A DNA stretch of 25,919 nucleotides from an uncultured Clostridia bacterium. Lineage in GTDB: Bacteria; Bacillota; Clostridia; UMGS1810. The DNA is taken from positions 1 through 25,919 of the forward strand of contig CAKSIN010000030.1 in NCBI GenBank assembly GCA_934463115.1, written 5' to 3'. The notes below the pieces were generated by a model. The model saw only the letters and a list, made by a program, of their open reading frames with translations, was not told where the DNA came from and did not search any database. A program made the translations under genes and the position numbers. Shown here one piece after another: positions 1 to 7,156 of this stretch; positions within the stretch are counted from its first letter, which is position 1; the number at the start of each line of letters is the position of its first letter.

Positions 1-10
1 TTAGTAAATT

Positions 11-40
11 AACGAAATACTGCGATTCATTTCGTTTTTT
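11..40 (+). terminator. Hairpin plus T-run terminator at window start
   Basis: Arms AACGAAAT (11-18) and ATTTCGTT (29-36) form a perfect 8-bp stem with a 10-nt loop. The right arm runs into a stretch of six T residues (35-40), so on the plus strand it looks like an intrinsic terminator for a gene lying left of the window. Read on the minus strand, the same hairpin follows the end of the beta-helix gene and is followed by AATTTA, so it may work in both directions. The stem is AT-rich and weak. Bases 41-98 show nothing else. Confidence 0.45.
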
Positions 41-98
41 GAAGCTTTTTTGTGTCCATTTTTGCTGGGAGGGCACAATTTCTAATTCCACATTAAAA

Positions 99-2357
99 TC
101 ATGCATCGCTCGTTTGATTTTTCCGCGATGAAAAATTGCGATTCATCTTTGACGATGTGCGTGTTCCTACAACTATGGTTTGGTCGGACACAGCCGCGCT
201 GAAGGTTTCGCTGCCGATTTTTATTGTGTAATTTTCACCGGTTTTTATTTTTGGAGACGCAATAATAACCGATTCAAAACTGCCTTTCGGCGTGTATTCA
301 TACACAACTTTTCCGTTGGAATCGGAAACCGATATTTTCTCGCCGGAATTATGTTTGCTTGTGCAATAAACGATAATGGTATTTTGCTCAATGTCAAGCT
401 GTTTTTCTTCACCTTTTTCGGAGGCGAATATAAGTGTTGCCTTGTCGCTTATCACAGTCTGTCCGCCGGGATCGATGACTGCAAACGGCCCGGCAAATGA
501 GCCGGTTGAGTTGACGGCTTTAATCGTGCCGCCGTTAATTATCAGATTTCCGTTTGAATCTATGCAGTCGTCGCCGCCGCAAAGTTCGATATGGCCGCCG
601 TTGATAATAAGGCAGTCTTTCATATTGTTCCCGTTTTCACCGCCGGGATTGCCGCCGGGGCGGCTGTTCGTACTGCCGTCCTGCTGCGGTCTTTGCGGCG
701 GATTTTCCGTGTCGCTGCAGTTTTGCGGCATATCGGGCATTTCGGACATATCCGGTTTTTCGGGCGGTTCGCCGTTTGGCGGCATTCCGTCACCGGGATT
801 GCCGGGCTGCTGCGATGTATCGCCGTTTTCGCGGTCTTTGTCAAATCCCTCCGGCGGTGCAAATTCTCCTCCACCGAAACCTCCGCCCGGCATCATTTCG
901 CCGCTGTTTCCGCCGGTTGCGTTAAGAGCGTCATCCGTCGAAACCACATTTATATTGCCGTCGTTTATCGTCAGCACATTTTTGCTTTCGATTCCCTCGG
1001 TGGATTTTGTGATATCTATTGTTGCGTCGCTGCCGTTTACGGTAAGGTTGCCGTGGGCGGACATGGCTTTGCCGTATTCCGAACTCAGCGTGAATTTGCC
1101 GCCGTTTATCTCGATTTCGTCCTTACAGTGAATGGAGTGAGAAGCGGAATTTATATTTATTTTACCGCCGGATATGCACATCATCCACTCGGCATTTATG
1201 CCTTTTGTCGACTTTTCAAATTCAACGCCCGATTCTTCCTCGCGCATTCCTCTGCGCGGTGTTTCGCCGGCAGTCTGACTTTCGCTCTGCGCCGTGCTCA
1301 CCGGGGTGCCGTTTGTTTCAATATTGACCGTTCCGCCGGTAATATTAACAATGGATTCCGAGTCTATGCCGTCGCCGACAGCCGTTATATCGAGCGTTCC
1401 GCCCGCCATTTTGAACGTATCGTTTATATGAATACCGTCCGATTCGGCATTTATCGTTATACTGCCGTTTTCAATGCTCAGATTATCCGACGCTTTTATT
1501 CCGTGTCCGTTTTCCGATACAATTTCAAGATTTCCCGCGCCTTTTATTTCGAGGTTGTCTTTTGAATAAATCGCACCGCTTTGCGCATTTGCGGCGGTGA
1601 GGTAATTATTTGTGCCCTCGGTCAGCGTTATATACGCTTTTTTCGCGTTTTCAACATAGATGCACGGATTGTTTTCCGATGTGATTTTTGCTCCGCTCAG
1701 ACGGAGTTTAACCTTTTCTTTTGTATTAATTGTGATACTTCCGTTTTCGAGCGTTCCGGTCACGGTGAAATCGCCGCCGGACGAAATATTAATCTGATTG
1801 CCGTCAATTTCAACACCGTCGCCGTCACAGCTCATTTTGTCCATATTTATTGAACCGACGTTTTCTTTCCATGAATCGTCGTCGTCGCTGTCCGATGTAA
1901 TTATCACTTTTTGGCTTTTGGCATTCCAGTCAACATCAAGGCCGAAACTTTCTGAAATTGCGCGTGCCGGAACCAGCGTTCTTCCCGATACAATCTGTGC
2001 CGGCACATCGAGTGTGACGGTCTGCACGTCGGAATTTCCCGAGTCGTCCGTTTTGCCGGTATCAACGGTTAATTCGTTTGAATTTATGGAAAGGGTTACC
2101 GTTTTTGAACTTTTTCGCGCCGAAACGGTTTGTGTGTCGCTGTCCCATTTTACATTGGCGCCGATTTCTTCAAAAATTTTGCGCAGCGGAACCATTGTTC
2201 TTCCGTCAATGATTTGCGGACTGACGTCAAATTCAATCTCTTTGCCGTCCAGCTCAACCGTTATATCGTCCGATGCCGCGGTTTTTACTCCCGTATACAG
2301 GTACAAAACGGCAATCAGACATACAGCGGCAGAAAATGCCCTGATTAATTTTTTCAT
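99..2357 (-). CDS. Secreted beta-helix carbohydrate-binding protein (copper amine oxidase N-like + DUF4353/Cthe_2159-like)
   Basis: A 752-residue exported protein. Residues 1-29 are a signal peptide (basic start MKKLIR, then a hydrophobic core). Residues ~30-155 hold two copies of the copper-amine-oxidase N-terminal-like motif (IIDGRTMVPLRKIFEEIGANVKW and QIVSGRTLVPARAISESFG..W), common in clostridial wall proteins. Residues ~165-700 are short repeating strands such as GNLEI, DGIHIND and GGTLDI, typical of a right-handed beta-helix of the DUF4353/Cthe_2159 kind; that family binds acidic polysaccharide or cellulose. Residues ~483-578 are a Pro/Gly/Asp-rich insertion splitting the helix. The ATG at 2357 is chosen because GAGGTG sits 6 nt before it; the GTG three codons upstream is part of that site. 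It is last in an operon with the DUF4956 and VTC genes, an association common in Clostridia. The ligand here is unknown. Confidence 0.85.
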   Translation of the reverse strand: MKKLIRAFSAAVCLIAVLYLYTGVKTAASDDITVELDGKEIEFDVSPQIIDGRTMVPLRKIFEEIGANVKWDSDTQTVSARKSSKTVTLSINSNELTVDTGKTDDSGNSDVQTVTLDVPAQIVSGRTLVPARAISESFGLDVDWNAKSQKVIITSDSDDDDSWKENVGSINMDKMSCDGDGVEIDGNQINISSGGDFTVTGTLENGSITINTKEKVKLRLSGAKITSENNPCIYVENAKKAYITLTEGTNNYLTAANAQSGAIYSKDNLEIKGAGNLEIVSENGHGIKASDNLSIENGSITINAESDGIHINDTFKMAGGTLDITAVGDGIDSESIVNITGGTVNIETNGTPVSTAQSESQTAGETPRRGMREEESGVEFEKSTKGINAEWMMCISGGKININSASHSIHCKDEIEINGGKFTLSSEYGKAMSAHGNLTVNGSDATIDITKSTEGIESKNVLTINDGNINVVSTDDALNATGGNSGEMMPGGGFGGGEFAPPEGFDKDRENGDTSQQPGNPGDGMPPNGEPPEKPDMSEMPDMPQNCSDTENPPQRPQQDGSTNSRPGGNPGGENGNNMKDCLIINGGHIELCGGDDCIDSNGNLIINGGTIKAVNSTGSFAGPFAVIDPGGQTVISDKATLIFASEKGEEKQLDIEQNTIIVYCTSKHNSGEKISVSDSNGKVVYEYTPKGSFESVIIASPKIKTGENYTIKIGSETFSAAVSDQTIVVGTRTSSKMNRNFSSRKNQTSDA

Positions 2358-2372
2358 TGCAATCACCTCGTC

Positions 2373-3059
2373 TTATTTTATTTTCGGCGGTGCGGAAACG
2401 GCGAGAATAATATTGAGATTTCCGTTTCTGCAGCGCAGTTCGTTTATAAATTCCTGTTCATCATTGTCGCTTTGCATAACCACGCTGTAGTTTAGCTCAA
2501 AGAGCGAACCCAGATCGGTGGTTTTTATTCCGTTTAGTGAAAATCGCTTTGTGTATTTTCTTAAAATTTCATCAAATGCATTTTGATAATTGAGATTTTC
2601 GGGGATTGTTATTTTAAGCACTTTTTGCGCGGATTTCTTTTCGAATAATCCGTATTTTTCCGTCAGTATTATTACCGCGCACAAAACCACAACGAAAATC
2701 GCTCCGTATCCGAACATTCCCACGCCGCAGGCGAGTCCTGCCGCAATATCAAAAAAGATAAAGCCGATATCCTTCGGATCGCCCGGCGCGCTTCGGAACC
2801 GAATGATGGACAGTGTTCCGGCAAGGCTGAAAGCTCTTGCAATGTTGCTGCCGATAAAGAGAATAATTACCGACAGTATAACCGGGAGCATCAAAAGCGT
2901 TACCGCCATACTCCGCTGGTAGTTTTCCTCCTGCGTTTTGTAATAAGTAAAGCCGATTGCCGCGCCGAATATAATTGCCGCGAGCATTGTTATAACCGCC
3001 GAGGCTATTGTAATATCGGACGAAGTATTGGTTAAGATATTATTGAATAAATTGTTCAT
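2373..3059 (-). CDS. DUF4956 family membrane protein
   Basis: A 228-residue protein whose N-terminal two thirds are membrane-embedded: hydrophobic segments near residues 17-40, 50-70 and 110-133 surround a conserved-looking stretch (residues ~73-100) rich in R, G and P (ARAFSLAGTLSIIRFRS followed by GDPKDIGFIFFDIAAGLA), characteristic of DUF4956. The last ~90 residues are soluble and resemble a small alpha/beta domain. The start ATG directly follows the stop codon of the VTC gene, with an AGGTGG ribosome site inside that gene's last codons, so the two are probably translationally coupled. In Clostridia DUF4956 genes often sit beside VTC-domain genes; the biochemical role is not established. 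A role in moving or coupling the VTC product across the membrane is inference only. Confidence 0.85.
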   Translation of the reverse strand: MNNLFNNILTNTSSDITIASAVITMLAAIIFGAAIGFTYYKTQEENYQRSMAVTLLMLPVILSVIILFIGSNIARAFSLAGTLSIIRFRSAPGDPKDIGFIFFDIAAGLACGVGMFGYGAIFVVVLCAVIILTEKYGLFEKKSAQKVLKITIPENLNYQNAFDEILRKYTKRFSLNGIKTTDLGSLFELNYSVVMQSDNDEQEFINELRCRNGNLNIILAVSAPPKIK

Positions 3060-3797
3060 TTAAACCACCTCTCTGTATTCTTCCGCAGTGCCGGTAAGCA
3101 TGTTTTTGTACTCGGTGCCGTATTTCGAAAAACTCGTCCGCCCGATGCCGAATCCCGTCAGCATGTGCGACAGCCACAGCGGTTTTGCGAGCGATGTTTT
3201 TATTTCCATAAGGTACACATCATTCGGGAAAAGCAGTTCGCCGTAATCACCTTTTTCAAGTGCCAAATCACTGCGCCTTGAGCGTATATTCATATCAAAG
3301 GATATCCGCAGGTCATTGTTGTTTTTTTCAAAATACGCAATTCTGTCGTAGGCGAGGTACAGCTTTGGAGACAGATTGCAAATTTTCAGAAAGTATTCGA
3401 TTTCGCGCAGTACCTGAATGTTCATATATTCCTTTGGCAGCGGCGGCTTTCCCGACGAGAGAAAATCATATGCCTCGTTTAATTTCAGCGTTGTTCTGCG
3501 TTTGTTAACGATTCCGCGGAATTTCTTTTTTATTTCAAGAAACACCTTTGAATCTGCGTCCGGCACTCCGTAGGCGCGCAGCCGCAGCTTTTCTTTATAC
3601 GGCGGTTTTGCGAGTGAAGTTCTGATAAGATAATCGTCGGGAGTGTCAAAATAGATATTTGCAATGGTATACGGTGTGTGATTCTTGTTGTATGCGTCCG
3701 GAATCATATGCCTATCCATGATTTTTATAACTTTTTCAAACGTTGCCCTATCGAGTATATACTTGTGTTCGTATCGGTTAAATACTTCAATTGCCAT
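3060..3797 (-). CDS. VTC-domain polyphosphate polymerase family protein
   Basis: A 245-residue soluble protein with the triphosphate-tunnel fold motifs of the VTC family: an N-terminal RYEHKY pattern, then YFDT, KEKLRLRAYG, FLEIKKKFRG and KRR, and later YDRIAYF and LMEIKTS. These basic and acidic clusters line the tunnel in yeast Vtc4, which makes polyphosphate from ATP. Bacterial members are usually called polyphosphate polymerase domain proteins; the activity of this one is not shown. The ATG at 3797 is preferred; a GTG five codons upstream lies inside the likely ribosome site GAGGTG, which is 12 nt from the ATG. First gene of the operon VTC-DUF4956-beta-helix. A TATAAT box (3867-3872) and a direct-repeat operator candidate lie upstream. 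Confidence 0.85.
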   Translation of the reverse strand: MAIEVFNRYEHKYILDRATFEKVIKIMDRHMIPDAYNKNHTPYTIANIYFDTPDDYLIRTSLAKPPYKEKLRLRAYGVPDADSKVFLEIKKKFRGIVNKRRTTLKLNEAYDFLSSGKPPLPKEYMNIQVLREIEYFLKICNLSPKLYLAYDRIAYFEKNNNDLRISFDMNIRSRRSDLALEKGDYGELLFPNDVYLMEIKTSLAKPLWLSHMLTGFGIGRTSFSKYGTEYKNMLTGTAEEYREVV

Positions 3798-3866
3798 AAT
3801 AATGTCCGTCACCTCGGTTTTGAAATTTATTGTGTTATCTTTCGCTTTTTCCTTTCGGTGATTTTA

Positions 3867-3872
3867 ATTATA
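3867..3872 (-). promoter_or_regulatory. -10 box of the VTC-DUF4956-beta-helix operon
   Basis: A perfect TATAAT on the minus strand, 69 nt before the VTC start codon. No good -35 hexamer exists at the right distance (CAGAAT at a 17-nt spacing); that position is occupied by the direct-repeat motif at 3882-3898. Such a layout is typical of promoters that need an OmpR/PhoB-type activator. Confidence 0.5.
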
Positions 3873-3881
3873 CTGATAATT

Positions 3882-3898
3882 CTTAAAAAATTCTGAAA
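3882..3898 (-). promoter_or_regulatory. Candidate OmpR-type regulator site (copy A)
   Basis: On the plus strand this reads CTTAAAA, four bases, then CTGAAA: two similar half-sites 11 nt apart, the phasing used by OmpR/PhoB-family regulators. Its end nearest the gene is 9 nt upstream of the TATAAT box, so it overlaps the -35 position. A nearly identical motif (16 of 17 bases) occurs at 6009-6026 upstream of the two-component operon. Binding by the neighbouring response regulator is inference. Confidence 0.5.
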
Positions 3899-3920
3899 GA
3901 ATCAAAAAATTCAAAAAAAT

Positions 3921-5258
3921 TTATTTCGGCAGTCTAACGGTGAATTTTGTGCCGTTCGTTTCGCTGCTCGATACCTCGATTTTTCCGCCCGAAAGCTCGG
4001 TTAAATTTTTCACAATAGCCAGTCCGAGTCCGTGACTTCCGTCGGCACGGCGCGATTTGTCGGTGCGGTAAAATCTTTCGAATATATGTGCGGTATCTTC
4101 TTTCGGAATAACGCTTGTTTTATTCAGAACGGTAAAGCAAACGTCTTTTTTGCCCTCGCTCAGCGAAATGCAGATACATCCGCCGTGCGGTTCGTATTTT
4201 ATCGCATTGTCGATAAGCGAAGCAACAATGCGTTTTGCATAATCCGCATTGCCCTTTACAATTATGCCGGGCTGTATATCGGTTTTGTAATCAACGCCTT
4301 TTTCATACGCAACTGATTCCATAACGAGTGCGTTTTGTTCGGCAATGTCGAAAATATTGACATCCTCTTTTTTTATTTCGGTTTTTGTCTCGCTCTCCGA
4401 CAAAACGAGCATTTGTTCAATGAGTTCCCTCATGTTGATTGCCGCCTGTTTTGTGCCGTCAATCCATTTTGACATTTCGGAAACGGAGCATGTTTTGTTT
4501 CGGCTCAGAATATCGGCATTGGAAAGGATTACGGTCAGCGGTGTTTTCAAATCGTGAGACGCGTCGGTTATAAACTGTTTTTCCCTTGCTATTGCTTCTT
4601 CAAGCGGTTTTGCGGCGCGGTCTGCGAGACTTTTGCTGATACAGTAAAAAATCAGCATTGCAAAAACGAATATCAGCAGAAGTACTGCGAAAAGTTTGAG
4701 CATTGAAAACAGGATAAAGTTTCTGCTCGCAACCGAAATTTTCAGTTCGTTTGGTGAGGATTGTTTGTAATAGTATAAATTTTCCGATTTCAAAACACCG
4801 AAATCACTTTTCTGCGCATATATTTTTTGCGCGGTTGCCAAAAGTTCGTTATTGTTTTCCAGCTCGTCTTTTGAAATAACCGACACGTTATTTTCGTTGA
4901 TGTTGTAAAAGAACACGTACACGGATTTTGAATATTTTTCCGGAGAAACGTTTTCGGGAATATTTCGCATCGGCGGTCTCGGATTAAAATTATTCTGCCG
5001 CTCCGGCGGAGTTTCATCATTTGACGGTGCATTGCCGCTGCCGCCGTTTTCGGGCGGCACACCGTTGTTTTCCGTCGGACGGTCTCTGAGAATGTTCCGA
5101 ATGGTATTAAACGGCTCTATTCGCTGCTTCATTGCCATTTTCAGCTCATTTACGCTTGTGTGATATGAGTACACCGCGATTACGGTGTTCATTATCAAAA
5201 GCACAAGTCCGATGAGCAGAAGATTTGATTTTACAAAGCTTTTTTTGTATTCACTCAT
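3921..5258 (-). CDS. Sensor histidine kinase (HisKA/HATPase)
   Basis: A 445-residue membrane kinase. A transmembrane helix at ~11-32 and another at ~181-207 enclose an extracytoplasmic domain that begins with a Pro/Asn/Gly-rich stretch (residues ~59-105). The H-box SHDLKTPLT places the phosphorylated histidine at residue 235. The ATPase part shows the N-box LIDNAIKYEPHGG, the F-box FERFYRTDKSRR and the G2 box HGLGLAIVK. All catalytic motifs are intact. Its ATG overlaps the response-regulator stop by 4 nt (ATGA), so the pair is translationally coupled. It lies directly upstream of the VTC operon in the same direction. The signal is unknown; the Pro-rich loop resembles in composition the insertion of the beta-helix protein. 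Confidence 0.92.
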   Translation of the reverse strand: MSEYKKSFVKSNLLLIGLVLLIMNTVIAVYSYHTSVNELKMAMKQRIEPFNTIRNILRDRPTENNGVPPENGGSGNAPSNDETPPERQNNFNPRPPMRNIPENVSPEKYSKSVYVFFYNINENNVSVISKDELENNNELLATAQKIYAQKSDFGVLKSENLYYYKQSSPNELKISVASRNFILFSMLKLFAVLLLIFVFAMLIFYCISKSLADRAAKPLEEAIAREKQFITDASHDLKTPLTVILSNADILSRNKTCSVSEMSKWIDGTKQAAINMRELIEQMLVLSESETKTEIKKEDVNIFDIAEQNALVMESVAYEKGVDYKTDIQPGIIVKGNADYAKRIVASLIDNAIKYEPHGGCICISLSEGKKDVCFTVLNKTSVIPKEDTAHIFERFYRTDKSRRADGSHGLGLAIVKNLTELSGGKIEVSSSETNGTKFTVRLPK

Positions 5259-5941
5259 TTTGCGTCACCCTCCGTATATTCCGGTCTGTAGCCGATTCCC
5301 TGTGTATTTTTTATTTGTACTTTCGAGCCCAGATATCTGATTTTTTTCCGTATAAAAGATATGTATGCCTCAACATTGTTTTCGGTCGTGTCGGAATCGT
5401 CGTCCCATATATTTACAATAAGGTTTTCTTTGGTCATCGTCATGTTCGGGTTGGCGAGCAGTATTTTGAGAACGCTGAATTCTTTTTTTGTGAGCTGAAT
5501 CGAGCTTTCGCCGCAGGAGAGAATTGCCGTATTCAGGTCAAGGCTCAAGTCGCCGAAATTGATTTTTCCGATTATAATATTCCCCGTCCGCCGTGTGAGT
5601 GCGCCCACGCGTGCCAAAAGCTCATCGGCGTCAAAGGGTTTTGTCATGTAATCGTCCGCGCCGCTGTTGAGTCCGAGAACCTTGTCTGGAATTGTATTTT
5701 TCGCCGTGAGCATGAGTATCGGTGTGCTGTTCCCGGCTGAACGCACCCTTTTCAGAATCTACGTTCCGTCAATGAGCGGCAGCATGATATCCAATATAAT
5801 AAGGTCGTATTTTGCTTCATTAATATAATAAAGCGCGTCTTCGCCGTCATACACGGCATCGGTATAATATCCCGCGTCGCCGAGTATTTTGCACACTGCG
5901 TCCGAAATCATTTTTTCATCTTCAACCACAAGTATTTTCAT
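5255..5941 (-). pseudogene. OmpR-family response regulator interrupted by an in-frame amber stop
   Basis: Codons 1-60 encode a receiver-domain N-terminus with acidic pocket ED at residues 7-8 and phosphoacceptor D51 (LIILDIMLP). Codon 61 is TAG (complement of 5759-5761). Reading continues in the same frame with ILKRVRSAGNS, the rest of the receiver (LMLTAKN, TKPF) and a complete winged-helix DNA-binding domain ending EGDAK at 5255. The length, 228 codons with the stop counted as one residue, is normal, so a single base change (for example GAG to TAG) explains the break. TAG is a genuine stop in this window (yebC, murA and etfB end with it), so recoding is unlikely. A GTG at 5746 could restart translation but would leave a receiver without its phosphorylation site. 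A sequencing or assembly error is a real alternative. Confidence 0.85.
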
Positions 5942-5962
5942 TGTTTTAACACCTCACACTAC

Positions 5963-5991
5963 AATATAACACATTTTTGCGCTGTTTTCCA
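5963..5991 (-). promoter_or_regulatory. Candidate promoter of the two-component operon
   Basis: On the minus strand TGGAAA (5986-5991) and TATATT (5963-5968) are separated by 17 nt and lie 22 nt before the response-regulator start, which has a GAGGTG site 8 nt upstream. The -35 box is a weak match. The direct-repeat motif at 6009-6026 sits 17 nt further upstream, which would allow autoregulation. Confidence 0.4.
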
Positions 5992-6008
5992 TACTGTAAT
6001 ATACAGAA

Positions 6009-6026
6009 CTTAAAATATTCTGAAAA
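6009..6026 (-). promoter_or_regulatory. Candidate OmpR-type regulator site (copy B)
   Basis: Plus-strand reading CTTAAAA, four bases, CTGAAAA: two half-sites 11 nt apart. It matches copy A at 3882-3898 in all but one of 17 positions. Its last four bases overlap the start of family A foldback element copy 1. Assignment to the neighbouring OmpR-family regulator is inference. Confidence 0.45.
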
Positions 6027-6256
6027 TTTCTCCTCCGGCTCGCGGCTGTGAAAGTTTGCAGGGCACAAAACAGCTCGAAAATTAATTGAAACGCGCCGCC
6101 GAAAGGGCGCGAAATTATTGCGCCGCGGTTCGGCTAAAATCGGCACTGCAACAGGGGAAAAATTATATGCAATGCCGATTTTGCGCGACAATTAATTTTC
6201 TTCGCTGATTGTGTCAGCTGCTCACTTTCAATACCGTTCGCCGGAGGGGCAATTTT
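6023..6256. repeat. Family A foldback element, copy 1
   Basis: A ~234-bp non-coding element whose ends are imperfect inverted repeats (left AAAATTTCTCCTCCG, right complement AAAATTGCCCCTCCG). Inside are a perfect 12-bp inverted repeat (GAAAATTAATTG with CAATTAATTTTC), a GC-rich hairpin with stem GCCGAA/TTCGGC continued by GGCGC/GCGCC, and a 15-bp hairpin (AAAATCGGCACTGCA with TGCAATGCCGATTTT, one mismatch). It lies between the divergent two-component operon and yebC. Copies 2 and 3 lie at 21912-22146 and 25759-25919. No transposase is encoded, so MITE-like mobility is inference. Confidence 0.85.
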
Positions 6257-6263
6257 CCGCACA

Positions 6264-6294
6264 AATTATGCATTATGAATTATGCATTATGAAT
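6264..6294. repeat. Tandem repeat of a 14-bp AT-rich unit
   Basis: The unit AATTATGCATTATG occurs twice in direct tandem (6264-6277 and 6278-6291), followed by AAT. It contains the palindrome ATGCAT. It lies just after foldback copy 1 and 40 nt before the yebC -35 box. Similar AT-rich units are frequent in clostridial intergenic DNA; no function is suggested. Confidence 0.7.
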
Positions 6295-6333
6295 CAATTA
6301 TTCCTCCCGTGTGAAATAAGAACATTATAATAC

Positions 6334-6363
6334 TTGACAAGCGCATGTAAAATAGGATATAAT
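6334..6363 (+). promoter_or_regulatory. Strong sigma-A promoter for yebC-murA run
   Basis: Consensus TTGACA (6334-6339), 18-nt spacer, consensus TATAAT (6358-6363). The leader is about 40 nt and contains GGAGGT at 6397-6402, 8 nt before the yebC start. This is the best promoter match in the window and may drive genes through 12260 or 13038. Confidence 0.85.
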
Positions 6364-6410
6364 TAAGAGTAAAAATTTTTGATTTATATTATCATTGGAG
6401 GTATATAACC

Positions 6411-7139
6411 ATGTCCGGACATTCCAAGTGGAATAACATTAAACATAAAAAAGAGAAATCCGACGCGCAAAAAGCCAAGATATTTACCAAAATGGGCAGA
6501 GAGATAGCCGTTGCGGCAAAAGCGGGCGGAGCCGATCCCGAAACAAACGGCAGGCTCAAAGACGCCATTGCAAAGGCACGTTCGTACAACATGCCGAACG
6601 ACAATATTCAGCGTGTGATAAAAAAGGCTGCCGGAGATCAGAGCGGCGACAACTACGAAGATATTACATACGAAGGTTACGGCGTCGGCGGCGTTGCCGT
6701 TATCGTGGAGACGCTTACCGACAACAGAAACCGCACAGCCGGAGACCTTCGCCATTATTTCGACAAATTCGGAGGAAACCTCGGCACAACGGGTTCTGTC
6801 GGCTGGATGTTTGACGAAAAGGGAATAATTGTTGTGGCAAAATCCGACTCGGTGGACGAGGAATCGCTCATGATGGACGCGCTCGACAGCGGAGCGGACG
6901 ATTTTTCGGCAGAGGGAGAATTTTACGAAATTTCCACCGCACCGGAGGATTTCCGTGCCGTGCGCGATTCGCTGGAGGAAAAGGGTTACAGCTTTGAATC
7001 GGCAGAGGTGGAAAGGATTCCGCAGACAAATGTTAAGCTTACGGATGAGCACGATATTCTGATGATGGAGAAACTGCTCGAGAGCCTTGAAGACAACGAC
7101 GACGTTCAGAACGTGTTCCATAACTGGGAAGAAGAATAG
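6411..7139 (+). CDS. yebC: YebC/PmpR-family protein
   Basis: A 242-residue cytoplasmic protein of normal family length. The N-terminus SGHSKWNNIKHKK followed by DAQKAKIFTK is the family signature, and GGADPETNGRL, NMPNDNIQRVIKKA and YEGYGVGGVAVIVE follow in the expected order. YebC-family proteins have been described as DNA-binding regulators, and more recent work links members to translation of difficult peptide stretches such as polyproline; which applies here cannot be told from sequence. Perfect promoter and ribosome site upstream. The gene ends with TAG and is followed 17 nt later by murA. Confidence 0.97.
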   Translation: MSGHSKWNNIKHKKEKSDAQKAKIFTKMGREIAVAAKAGGADPETNGRLKDAIAKARSYNMPNDNIQRVIKKAAGDQSGDNYEDITYEGYGVGGVAVIVETLTDNRNRTAGDLRHYFDKFGGNLGTTGSVGWMFDEKGIIVVAKSDSVDEESLMMDALDSGADDFSAEGEFYEISTAPEDFRAVRDSLEEKGYSFESAEVERIPQTNVKLTDEHDILMMEKLLESLEDNDDVQNVFHNWEEE

Positions 7140-7156
7140 CCGAAAGAGAGGATGTT

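Noticed and set aside
376..1565. Long plus-strand open frames opposite the beta-helix gene (376-1131 and 591-1565)
   Set aside because: They are antisense shadows of a repetitive gene with biased composition; no ribosome sites, no family resemblance, while the minus-strand frame has clear domains and a signal peptide.
5759..5761. Recoding of TAG as an amino acid to explain the regulator
   Set aside because: yebC, murA, etfB and the GT-C-like gene all end in TAG in this window, and no other conserved gene contains an internal TAG.
5946..6191. Open frames on the minus strand of the foldback elements sharing a RVSINF peptide (5946-6191, 25600-25864)
   Set aside because: The shared peptide is only the translation of the repeat itself; frames differ in length and flanks, there is no ribosome site, and the sequence is constrained by inverted repeats.
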